This document shows, piece by piece, positions 1-5,982 of a stretch of 11,163 nt of DNA. This stretch comes from Dehalococcoidia bacterium (GTDB lineage Bacteria > Chloroflexota > Dehalococcoidia > Dehalococcoidales > DAOWJH01). Position 1 is the stretch's first letter; each line of letters begins with the position of its first letter. The position numbers and the translations under genes were made by a program. Below the pieces are notes generated by a model that had not been told where the DNA came from, made no database searches, and saw only the letters and a list, made by a program, of their open reading frames with translations. The stretch spans positions 1 to 11,163 of the forward strand of contig DAOWJH010000101.1 of assembly GCA_030640495.1 (NCBI GenBank), read 5' to 3'.

Positions 1-79
1 CATCAGACCACTTAAGCTCAAGGGTTAGAGCCACTACATCTATAATTTCAGGGTCGTCCTCAATTATCAGAACTTTCAT
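1..79 (-). CDS. Response regulator receiver domain, N-terminal fragment (cut by window edge)
   Basis: The first 26 residues are visible, starting MKVLIIEDDPEII. A short hydrophobic strand followed by the acidic E7-D8-D9 cluster is the hallmark start of a CheY-like receiver domain; these acidic residues bind Mg2+ next to the phosphorylated aspartate, which lies beyond the window. The protein should be the cytoplasmic partner of a sensor kinase, but its output domain is not visible. The ATG at 79-77 has only a weak GAG-type ribosome site upstream. It lies downstream of the surface-protein operon on the same strand but is separated from it by a terminator hairpin and a candidate promoter, so it is probably transcribed independently. 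Confidence 0.85.
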   Translation of the reverse strand, partial: MKVLIIEDDPEIIDVVALTLELKWSD

Positions 80-127
80 ATTTTCATCTCTAGCTCAGAC
101 ATATCTTGGTATGCATCCTTATACTAT

Positions 128-155
128 ATTGTAGCATAGTCAACGCTAAGTGCAA
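128..155 (-). promoter_or_regulatory. Candidate promoter for the response-regulator gene
   Basis: On the minus strand TTGCAC (155-150), a 16-base spacer and TACAAT (133-128) precede the response regulator. TGC directly before the -10 makes it an extended -10 element. The -35 is weak. An overlapping TTGACT at 143-138 could pair with a TATAAG further down but the spacing is short. The -10 lies about 48 bases before the start codon. Confidence 0.4.
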
Positions 156-249
156 GGCTTTGTTTCTATTATATCTGCGAATTGCATTTAGAGCCAGGAT
201 TCCCGTGTCGTACCTCCATGAATGACTGTGTGTTGTCAGCAAATAAATA

Positions 250-276
250 CCCCCTCTCCTTAATAAGGAGAGGGGG
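250..276 (-). terminator. Rho-independent terminator at the end of the surface-protein operon
   Basis: Perfect 12-base arms (CCCCCTCTCCTT and AAGGAGAGGGGG) flank a 3-base loop. Read on the minus strand, the stem ends in G's and continues as TATTTATTT, a reasonable U-rich tail. It lies 27 bases beyond the stop codon of the surface protein at 304. The rest of 80-303 shows no gene. The G-rich stretch at 271-292 next to the hairpin resembles the dispersed CCCTCTCC-type repeats of many bacterial genomes, so this may be a repeat that also serves as a terminator. Confidence 0.65.
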
Positions 277-303
277 TCGTGGGGATGGGGTTACCTATAG
301 CGG

Positions 304-1932
304 TTAATAGTAGGTGGTTCTCCTGCCCAGCCAATAGCCAAGGCCGAGGAGAGCCAAGCCGCCAACCCCCATCACTGCATATAGAACCCAACCGGTCAGG
401 CTAAAGAAAATGCCACCAACATAGAATGAGCCGGGAGTTGACCATTCGCTCTCGTTGGAGATGGCATCTATAGCTTTTACCCTCCAGTAGTAAGGGGCTT
501 CCTCTTTGGTTGATGATAGCTTCTCAGCCTCGGTGGTGGTGTATTCTGATTTAGTCAACCCTTCCTTCTCCAGCAGTATAGAAGCGGGAGCAAAGTCATC
601 ATCAGTGGCAATCTGAAGGGTGTAGGTTACCGGGGAGCTGTCGTCGGTAACAGTTTCCCAATCAAGGGATACCCGTGCTTCAACCTTGGTGGCAGCCTCA
701 GGCAGTAGTAGTGCTGGGGCTGAGGGTGGCTGCGACTCCATAATAAAGGAGACCTGCAGGGTACTGGTGCCGTCACTGGCGGTGATAACATGCTCCCCAG
801 CAGCGCCGGCAGCCTCAAAGGTAGTCTGGAAGACTCCATCGGCACTGCTGATAGTAGTGACTATCAGAAGCCCGCTAGTTAAGTCGGTGACGGTTATGGC
901 CGAGCTGGCTCTGAAGCCAAGGCCGCTAACAGCAATATTCATGCCAGCATGAGCCGGTGAAGCCTGGGTGGTAACCGGGCTGATGGTAAGAATAGTAGCT
1001 ATTCCCACAGTGAATTGTGCCTCGGCATCATTGTTATCGTCATCCTCGGCATCAACATCATAGATAGCTGCGGCTACATCAGGAACGATAAAGCTGGCGG
1101 TGAAACTACCATCCTGGTCAGTGGTATTGGTAGCCACGGTAACATTATTAAAGGCAATGGCAACATCCTCCTCATCGCCAAAGCCGGTTCCGGTAACTGC
1201 CACCGTATCACCTTTAGTGCCTGAGATAGGGGTGACGGTCATTTCAGGGTCTACGGTAAAGGTAGTTGAAGCCTCCTTGTTAGATTCATCTCTAACGGTT
1301 ATGGTGTGCTCACCGGCAATGCTCTCGGGGATGAGAATAGACGAGATAAATTCGCCGTGCCTATCGGTTTCATCGTCACCACTTTCTATATCTACCTCTT
1401 CATCGTCATATTCTATATACCTAATGTCTTTACTCTTAGTAAAGCCAATGCCAGTGATTTCAACCTCGGTGTCCACCGTGCCCTCGTCCGGGCTCAGCTC
1501 AATGCCTCTTATAGTAAATTCTTCAATGGCTTCTATATCATCATTGTCACCATAGGTAACATAGACATAGTAGTAACCGCCAACCACATCTTCATCATCA
1601 TCGCCGTCGTCAAGTATTTCAGGGACGTAGAAATAGGTATCTATCTCTCCATTGACATCAGGGGTTCTCTTTTTTACCAGTTGGTAGACGGTAACATCAT
1701 CATCAATCTCATCACCTACATCCCACTCCTGATTGGAGAAATAGATATAGACTCTTGTGCCATCAGTTTTAAAGCCGGAACCATCAATATCAATTTTATC
1801 GCCGACCTCACCGGTGGATGGGGAGAGGTCAATACTTTCGGCGGCTAAGGCTGGTGAGGCTGGGATAGCTATTACCAGCAGGGACAGGATAGCAGCTAAA
1901 GCTAGGATTCGGAAGATTTTAATACGTTTCAT
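304..1932 (-). CDS. Secreted, membrane-anchored IPT/TIG-repeat surface protein (paralogue 1)
   Basis: This 542-residue protein starts with a Sec signal peptide: basic MKRIK, a hydrophobic core, and a PALAA cleavage site near residue 31. Four Ig-like IPT/TIG-type domains follow (about 32-141, 142-228, 229-311, 312-400), three of them with the family signature of ..L-SP..G..G..v.I.G.GF and all ending in a T-F-T/I-V-type strand. A fibronectin-III-like domain (about 401-508) ends in APYYWRVKAID and a W-S-TPGSFYVG strand. A single membrane helix with a cytoplasmic GRR stop (about 511-540) anchors it. Domains 1-3 carry acidic loops such as DDGDDDEDVV and DDEEVDIESGDDE, which are absent or weaker in the paralogue and could bind Ca2+ (inference). 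IPT/TIG domains usually serve adhesion or carbohydrate binding; the ligand is unknown. An AGGGGGT ribosome site lies 10 bases before the ATG. Cotranscription with the upstream paralogue is likely, with a possible internal promoter in the 81-base gap. Confidence 0.85.
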   Translation of the reverse strand: MKRIKIFRILALAAILSLLVIAIPASPALAAESIDLSPSTGEVGDKIDIDGSGFKTDGTRVYIYFSNQEWDVGDEIDDDVTVYQLVKKRTPDVNGEIDTYFYVPEILDDGDDDEDVVGGYYYVYVTYGDNDDIEAIEEFTIRGIELSPDEGTVDTEVEITGIGFTKSKDIRYIEYDDEEVDIESGDDETDRHGEFISSILIPESIAGEHTITVRDESNKEASTTFTVDPEMTVTPISGTKGDTVAVTGTGFGDEEDVAIAFNNVTVATNTTDQDGSFTASFIVPDVAAAIYDVDAEDDDNNDAEAQFTVGIATILTISPVTTQASPAHAGMNIAVSGLGFRASSAITVTDLTSGLLIVTTISSADGVFQTTFEAAGAAGEHVITASDGTSTLQVSFIMESQPPSAPALLLPEAATKVEARVSLDWETVTDDSSPVTYTLQIATDDDFAPASILLEKEGLTKSEYTTTEAEKLSSTKEEAPYYWRVKAIDAISNESEWSTPGSFYVGGIFFSLTGWVLYAVMGVGGLALLGLGYWLGRRTTYY

Positions 1933-1953
1933 TTATCAATCTACCCCCTTTAG

Positions 1954-1978
1954 TTCCCCTCCTGATAAGGGAGGGGAA
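1954..1978. repeat. Inverted-repeat hairpin between the two surface-protein genes
   Basis: Nine-base perfect arms, TTCCCCTCC and GGAGGGGAA, surround a 7-base loop. The motif is close to the terminator hairpin at 250-276 (CCCCTCTCC type), so both look like members of one dispersed repeat family. It lies in the 5' leader of the 304-1932 gene. No U-tract follows on the minus strand, so it is not an obvious terminator. It could stabilise the mRNA or attenuate between the paralogues. Confidence 0.6.
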
Positions 1979-1986
1979 GATTTTCT

Positions 1987-1995
1987 ATTATAGCA
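1987..1995 (-). promoter_or_regulatory. Possible internal promoter (extended -10)
   Basis: The minus strand reads TGCTATAAT, a perfect TGN-TATAAT extended -10. It lies just after the stop of the upstream paralogue and about 55 bases before the ATG at 1932. No good -35 is present, as is tolerated by extended -10 promoters. It would allow separate expression of the second surface protein. Confidence 0.4.
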
Positions 1996-2013
1996 GGGTT
2001 TTGCCCCGTTAAT

Positions 2014-3558
2014 CTACCCCTTAAACGAGCGATAGTAAGCAGTTCTCCTCCCCAGCCAGAAGGTAAAGAAGCCGATTAACAATGCGCCGAGCCCTATCAA
2101 GGTATATAGCACCCAGCCAGGGAGAGAGAAGGAAGAGCCAACATAGAATGACCCTGGGGTTGACCACTGGCTCTCATTGGAAGCGCCATCTATAGCCTTT
2201 ACCCTCCAGTAGTAAGGGGCTTCCTTTATGGTTGTCTGTAGTTCTTCTTCTTTAGTAATAGAGTAGTCTGAGTAAATCAGGTCTGCCTTCTTCAGCAGTA
2301 TAGAAGCGGGAGCGAAGCTATCATCAGAGGCAACCTGTAGGGTATAGGTTATGCCACTAGGGTCGTCAACATCCTCCCAGTCAAAGTATGCTTCTGCCTC
2401 GGCTTTAGTGGCATCTTCTGGCAGTAATAGTGCTGGTATTGGTGGTGCTTCCGATTCCATAGTGAAGATGCGGTTTATGATGCTGGTGCCGTCGGTGATG
2501 ATTATGGTGTGATTTCCGCCGACACTGGGGGGAATATTGAAGGCGATGGAAAAAGCCCCGTTGTTACCGGCAATAGCTGTCTTTACTTCAACAGCGTCAT
2601 AGGTGATAGTAACTGCTCCGCCAACCTTAAACCCGGTGCCACTGACAATGAGGGGTGTGCCGACATTGCCGGTAGTCTGGCTGAGGCTAGCTCCAGCAGT
2701 TACGGTGAATCCTGTCTTGCCTCTGTTACCGCCATCGTCCTTCGCCTCAATATTGTAGGTGTCGGGCTTTATTACTGGCACATAGAAGGTGGTTTCAAAG
2801 CTACCATTTTTATCAGTCTGAGTTGTGGCCATCTCAATATTATCAAGGTAGATGGTGACATCGGCATCATCGTCGAAACCGGCGCCGCTGACAGTTATTT
2901 CATCTCCCATAGCCCCTGAGGTTGGGTTAAGGGTGGTGGAGGGAATCACCTCAAAATTGGCTTTGGCCGAATTACCCTCGGCGTCCTCTACCACAATCTT
3001 GTGCTCACCGGCGGTGCTATCGGGGATAGTGAAGGTGCAGGTAAATTCACCGGCAGGGGTAGCCACCTCAGTGCCCACGGTTTCTTTGGTACGATTGTAG
3101 TAGCAGACGGTTACCGTTTCATCAGCATAAAAACCCTTGCCTTTAATGGTTACTATAGTGCCCACGGCGCCATCCGGGGGGTAGAGCTCAATCTCGGTTT
3201 CCCAGGTAATAAACGAACTACTCGCCAATTGAGTGCCGACATCGCTTTTAATTCTAACCCAGGCTCTCCCAGGGGCGGCATCATCAGGGATACTAAAATA
3301 AGTAGTGAAAGAGCCAGTTTCGGGGACGGTTAAGGGGCTGTTAGCGATTTCTACGCCATCAAAGAAAATAGAGATGATATCGCCCCGGTAGGATTCAAAG
3401 TTTGTTCCGGTTATGGTGACCTTAGTGCCTATTGAGCCGAAAGTAGGAGACAGGGTAATTTCCGGTGCTGCCAGGGCTGGTGTGGACGGTATGAGCACTA
3501 TCAGCAGGGATAAGGTAACAGCTGCAGTCAGAGTTCGGAGGATTTTACTACATTTCAT
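2014..3558 (-). CDS. Secreted, membrane-anchored IPT/TIG-repeat surface protein (paralogue 2)
   Basis: It is 514 residues long from the chosen ATG, with the same plan as its neighbour: signal peptide 1-31 (MKCSK, hydrophobic core, PALAA), four IPT/TIG-like domains (about 32-118, 119-204, 205-286, 287-367), a fibronectin-III-like domain (368-473), then a membrane helix ending WLGRRTAYY and a short basic tail. An in-frame ATG at 3588 would add ten residues and abuts the stop of the HTH gene (TAA then ATG). I prefer 3558 because AGAAGGT lies 10 bases upstream, exactly as in paralogue 1, and because the signal peptides then align from residue 1. Translational coupling from 3588 cannot be excluded. 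It is less acidic than paralogue 1. The fibronectin-like part is close to the paralogue even in DNA, whereas the outer domains have diverged. It probably displays its N-terminal domains outside the cell; the ligand is unknown. Confidence 0.85.
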   Translation of the reverse strand: MKCSKILRTLTAAVTLSLLIVLIPSTPALAAPEITLSPTFGSIGTKVTITGTNFESYRGDIISIFFDGVEIANSPLTVPETGSFTTYFSIPDDAAPGRAWVRIKSDVGTQLASSSFITWETEIELYPPDGAVGTIVTIKGKGFYADETVTVCYYNRTKETVGTEVATPAGEFTCTFTIPDSTAGEHKIVVEDAEGNSAKANFEVIPSTTLNPTSGAMGDEITVSGAGFDDDADVTIYLDNIEMATTQTDKNGSFETTFYVPVIKPDTYNIEAKDDGGNRGKTGFTVTAGASLSQTTGNVGTPLIVSGTGFKVGGAVTITYDAVEVKTAIAGNNGAFSIAFNIPPSVGGNHTIIITDGTSIINRIFTMESEAPPIPALLLPEDATKAEAEAYFDWEDVDDPSGITYTLQVASDDSFAPASILLKKADLIYSDYSITKEEELQTTIKEAPYYWRVKAIDGASNESQWSTPGSFYVGSSFSLPGWVLYTLIGLGALLIGFFTFWLGRRTAYYRSFKG

Positions 3559-3588
3559 TTGGCAGTTTACCTTCTTTAAACTCTCCAT

Positions 3589-3795
3589 TTATTTTATCAA
3601 TCTTTTTCTGGCACCGCGATTGGAGTTATAAGTTCCGGCAAAATTATCAAGGGTGTCTCTACTGATTAGCCAAGTATTATGAATCTTTATTGCCGGTAAG
3701 TCTCCCTGGCGGCACAGCCGTTTTACAGTCTCAGAATGGACCCTAAGCCGATGGCCGGCTTCTATCGCAGTAAAATAGTTATCCAATAACGCCAT
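3589..3795 (-). CDS. Small excisionase-family helix-turn-helix DNA-binding protein
   Basis: This 68-residue protein consists mainly of a MerR/excisionase-type winged helix (HTH_17-like). Residues 8-30 read FTAIEAGHRLRVHSETVKRL and onward, matching the family pattern of alternating A.RL.V...TV.RL. The wing follows as GDLPAIKIHNTWLISRD, and a short helix plus a basic tail (RGARKRLIK) ends it. I chose the ATG at 3795 because GGGAG lies 5 bases before it. A TTG at 3807 would add four residues but overlaps that ribosome site. It is the first gene of the minus-strand operon, and its stop touches the extended ORF of the next gene. It may regulate the surface proteins or, since it borders a phage module, may be a phage Xis/AlpA-like factor. 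Family assignment is firm; the role is not. Confidence 0.8.
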   Translation of the reverse strand: MALLDNYFTAIEAGHRLRVHSETVKRLCRQGDLPAIKIHNTWLISRDTLDNFAGTYNSNRGARKRLIK

Positions 3796-3831
3796 AATAT
3801 CTCCCAAGGTAAATATTACTTTATTAAAACA

Positions 3832-3860
3832 ATAATAACTCTAATGGTAATTTTTGTCAA
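3832..3860 (-). promoter_or_regulatory. Near-consensus sigma-70 promoter of the HTH/surface-protein operon
   Basis: On the minus strand a perfect -35 TTGACA (3860-3855), a 17-base spacer and TATTAT (3837-3832; five of six matches) stand 37 bases before the ATG at 3795. The surrounding sequence is AT-rich. This is the strongest promoter match in the window and supports constitutive or repressor-controlled expression of the operon. Confidence 0.8.
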
Positions 3861-3892
3861 GTCCTAGTCTCTTCCAATACAAGATGAGCCTG

Positions 3893-3927
3893 GAGATTGC
3901 TTCGGCACTTTGTGCCTCACAATGACA
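3893..3927. repeat. Dispersed intergenic hairpin repeat (GAGATTGCTTCGGCAC type)
   Basis: The sequence begins GAGATTGCTTC, contains the arms GGCAC and GTGCC around TTT, and ends in CACAATGACA, so that ATTG and CAAT form an outer pair. This arrangement is a widespread intergenic repeat type in many bacterial genomes (known pattern; not searched here). Only one copy lies in this window. It points to chromosomal rather than phage DNA up to about 3927. Confidence 0.5.
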
Positions 3928-3947
3928 ATAGGAAGAGGTGCCTAGCA

Positions 3948-4058
3948 ATGAAACGAACAACCAGGGCTTGTTCCCAACCTAAAGTGGAGGATACTCTTAA
4001 TACTTTGAACTGCACTCATCTATCCGAGCGAGAGCAGCCCCTTGTCCTCAAAATGTGA
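3948..4058 (+). CDS. Possible small ORF of 36 residues, unknown
   Basis: An ATG at 3948 is preceded by GAAGAGGTG about 7 bases upstream and opens 36 codons ending TGA. The product begins MKRTTRACSQPKVED and ends LNCTHLSEREQPLVLKM. It has no signal peptide or membrane segment and I do not recognise it. It is small enough to be chance. Its only support is the good ribosome site and its place in an otherwise empty region just upstream of the phage promoter. It might instead be the 5' stub of a broken gene. Confidence 0.25.
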   Translation: MKRTTRACSQPKVEDTLNTLNCTHLSEREQPLVLKM

Positions 4059-4068
4059 CAAAATGCTA

Positions 4069-4098
4069 TTGACTATGTTAGAACATATGTGCTATTCT
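4069..4098 (+). promoter_or_regulatory. Promoter of the phage structural module
   Basis: TTGACT (4069-4074; five of six matches), an 18-base spacer and TATTCT (4093-4098), with TGC before it as an extended -10. It lies 33 bases before the GTG at 4132. It would drive the whole plus-strand module, which has no other obvious promoter up to the adaptor gene. Confidence 0.55.
4074..4092 (+). promoter_or_regulatory. Operator-like dyads between -35 and -10 (SOS-box-like)
   Basis: Two overlapping symmetric elements fill the spacer: TATGTT-AG-AACATA (4074-4087, perfect arms) and GAACATATGTGC (4081-4092). The latter differs by one base from GAACATATGTTC, the symmetric core of the LexA/DinR box of Bacillus-type bacteria. 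Binding there would block RNA polymerase. The site may belong to LexA or to a phage repressor of similar specificity; neither is encoded in the window. Confidence 0.4.
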
Positions 4099-4131
4099 GG
4101 CATCATATAGCTAGGTTTTAGAAGGTGAACT

Positions 4132-4512
4132 GTGGAGTTGGAGCAAGCTGGTGAGAATACCCCCGGGGAGATTTCTAATTTTTCTGGGGACAGTAGTATT
4201 AAGCTGGATTTACCACCGGAGTATTGCCACTATCGGGATGAAGGCTGCGAGTTTGCCGATAAATTCTTAGGTCACAAATCAAACTGTCTTAACTGTCCGT
4301 TTCTAAAATGTATTTATGATGAGCCTGGGGGGAGGCAGCGCTGGCTGAAGAGACAGCGGAACAGGGAGATTATCAGGCTGTTCAATACTGAGGGTAAGGG
4401 GGTGAAGGAGCTAGCATTGATGTTTGGGCTCAGCCAGAGAACGGTACAGAGGGCATTAAAGAGTTATTTATCAACCTCACCCCTGATGGTGAGCGGCAAT
4501 AAAGGAGATTAA
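4132..4512 (+). CDS. Cys-cluster helix-turn-helix protein at the head of the phage module (possible small-terminase-like or regulatory)
   Basis: This 126-residue protein has two visible parts. Residues 32-60 carry Cys32, Cys39, Cys52, Cys55 and Cys60 plus His33 and His48, spaced C-x6-C, C-x2-C-x4-C, a plausible Zn-binding knuckle. After a very basic stretch (GGRQRWLKRQRNRE), residues 78-110 form a homeodomain-like HTH (REIIRLFN..G.GVKELALMFGLSQRTVQRAL), with SQRTVQRAL as recognition helix. The N-terminus is acidic and flexible. The start is GTG with AGAAGGTGA just upstream. It ends 2 bases before the portal gene, whose ribosome site AAAGGAG lies inside its last codons, so the two are coupled. 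Its position suggests a small terminase (DNA recognition for packaging), but no large terminase follows. A late-gene regulator is equally possible. I do not recognise a named family. Confidence 0.7.
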   Translation: MELEQAGENTPGEISNFSGDSSIKLDLPPEYCHYRDEGCEFADKFLGHKSNCLNCPFLKCIYDEPGGRQRWLKRQRNREIIRLFNTEGKGVKELALMFGLSQRTVQRALKSYLSTSPLMVSGNKGD

Positions 4513-4514
4513 AA

Positions 4515-5906
4515 GTGAGTGAAGGTTTTACCCCTACAGAGTTGGCTCGTTTAGATGTGGACAGGCTCAAGGGCTATAAAGAGCTACTTGAGTTCTACCA
4601 CGGTCGGCAATGGGAAGGTTACGCAAAACGGGGTGAGAAGCGGCTGACTTTTAACTACGCCAAGGTGGTTATAGATAAGGTTACCTCATATCTAATGTCT
4701 GGTATTAACCTTGTGGTTGATGCAGTAGAGGATTCAGATGAGGCTAGAGCCAACGCCCGAAGAGCAGAGGCAGCCCTGCACCGGGTGTATGAGGATAATA
4801 GTCTGGAGCAGCTTGACTTTGAGACTGAGGTTGATTGCGCCATCCTTGGTGATGCCTGTTTTAAGGTTATCTGGGACCAAGAGGCAAAAGGTGTCAGGGT
4901 TACGGTGCCTGATATTCAAGGTATCTACGCCTGGTGGGTGGGAGATGATACTTCACGGGTGTGGAGGGTAGCCTCAAGGTATAGCCTTACCTCGGATGAG
5001 GTAGAAATCCTGTATAAAGTAAAGCCTAAGGGCAAGACGGCCAGCGTGGTTGAGCTATGGACAGCTCAGGGATTTGAGTTGTGGCTTGATAATGTTCAGG
5101 TGGAGAGGAAGGCTAATCCCTATGGCTTTATTCCGTTTATTATCTATCCTAATCTGAGAGAGCCAAAGAAGTTCTGGGGCATATCTGATTTGCCCCAGAT
5201 TATTGAGCCGCAGCGAGAGCTTAACCGGGCGATGAGCCAGCTATCAAGAATACTGGAGCTATCGGGTAATCCCATTGCCGTCCTGGAGAATGTGGAGGAG
5301 GCTGAGGATATTGCGGTTAGGCCGGGGGCGGTGTGGAATATACCTGAGGATGCTAAAGCCTATCTCCTTGACCTACTGCAGGGTGGTGGGGTTGGGCTTC
5401 ACATTAGCTATATAGATTTGCTGTATAGAATGCTACACGATATATCAGAATCGCCGCGGGCTGCCTTTGGCGGCACCACCAGGGATTTGTCAGGGGTAGC
5501 CCTTGAGATTGAGCTTCAGCCGTTATTACAGAAGGTGAGGCGAAAGGGGCTCATCAGGGCAGCCGCCTATAACCAGAGGAACAGGATGATTCTGAGGTTA
5601 GTTGAGAAGTACCAGAATGAGAACTTTGGCGATAACCATTTGCGGGTAGTCTGGGGTCCGGTATTACCTCGGGATATGGAGAGGCTGGTGTCTAATGAGC
5701 AGGTACTGGTTCAGAATGGCATCCACTCAAGAAAGCGGGCAATGGATGAGATTGGGGTTAAAGAGCCAGAGATGGAGTTTAAGACATGGCTTGAGGAGAG
5801 AGAAACCATCCTCAGGATGAATAGGGAGCTTAACGCGCGCTCAAGCAGGGGTGGAGCGAGAGAGAGGGCGATAGAACCCCGGGTAGAGGGCGTTGAGGAA
5901 CAATAA
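4515..5906 (+). CDS. Phage portal protein, SPP1 gp6-like
   Basis: The 463-residue size is normal for SPP1 gp6-type portals (Phage_prot_Gp6 family). Portals form the dodecameric ring at one capsid vertex through which DNA is pumped. Typical marks are the N-terminal YKELLEFYHGRQW segment (21-33), TFNYAKVVIDKVTSYLMSG (45-63), the GDACFKVIWD core strand (112-121), PQRELNRAMSQLSRILELS (about residues 232-250), the tunnel-region helix IDLLYRMLHDISESP (about 298-312), the loop DLSGVALEIELQPL that follows it, and an acidic/basic crown-like C-terminus. The start is GTG at 4515 with AAAGGAG 7 bases upstream. It is intact. The following 76-base gap holds no gene, only a run reading CACCAAATCCTAAATACTAA that resembles common intergenic repeat sequence. 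Confidence 0.9.
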   Translation: MSEGFTPTELARLDVDRLKGYKELLEFYHGRQWEGYAKRGEKRLTFNYAKVVIDKVTSYLMSGINLVVDAVEDSDEARANARRAEAALHRVYEDNSLEQLDFETEVDCAILGDACFKVIWDQEAKGVRVTVPDIQGIYAWWVGDDTSRVWRVASRYSLTSDEVEILYKVKPKGKTASVVELWTAQGFELWLDNVQVERKANPYGFIPFIIYPNLREPKKFWGISDLPQIIEPQRELNRAMSQLSRILELSGNPIAVLENVEEAEDIAVRPGAVWNIPEDAKAYLLDLLQGGGVGLHISYIDLLYRMLHDISESPRAAFGGTTRDLSGVALEIELQPLLQKVRRKGLIRAAAYNQRNRMILRLVEKYQNENFGDNHLRVVWGPVLPRDMERLVSNEQVLVQNGIHSRKRAMDEIGVKEPEMEFKTWLEERETILRMNRELNARSSRGGARERAIEPRVEGVEEQ

Positions 5907-5969
5907 GGGGAACCCCCAAGCACCAAATCCTAAATACTAAACAGTAAGGGAGCTTGAGGATTTTCCGCC

Positions 5970-5977
5970 AAAGGAGG
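5970..5977 (+). promoter_or_regulatory. Ribosome binding site that fixes a TTG start
   Basis: AAAGGAGG stands 5 bases before TTG at 5983, the first in-frame start of the scaffold ORF. No in-frame ATG or GTG lies nearby, and the conserved-looking part of the protein begins well after, so TTG is the likely start. Confidence 0.7.
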
Positions 5978-5982
5978 TTGTT

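Larger units (their letters stand above)
3796..4131. other. Divergent intergenic control region
   Basis: These 336 bases separate the minus-strand surface operon from the plus-strand phage module. They hold a strong minus-strand promoter (3832-3860), a dispersed hairpin repeat (3893-3927), a doubtful 36-codon ORF (3948-4058), an inverted repeat TTGTC/GACAA (4042-4046 and 4057-4061), and a plus-strand promoter with an operator-like dyad (4069-4098). The host/phage boundary probably lies here. No tRNA or attachment core can be recognised. Confidence 0.6.

Noticed and set aside
3559..3588. Start of paralogue 2 at ATG 3588
   Set aside because: It abuts the HTH stop and could be coupled, but it has no ribosome site of its own and would put ten extra residues before a normal signal peptide. 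ATG 3558 matches paralogue 1 in spacing and sequence.
3926..4131. tRNA or att site at the module edge
   Set aside because: No cloverleaf or recognisable tRNA 3' end could be found by eye, and the other end of the module is outside the window.
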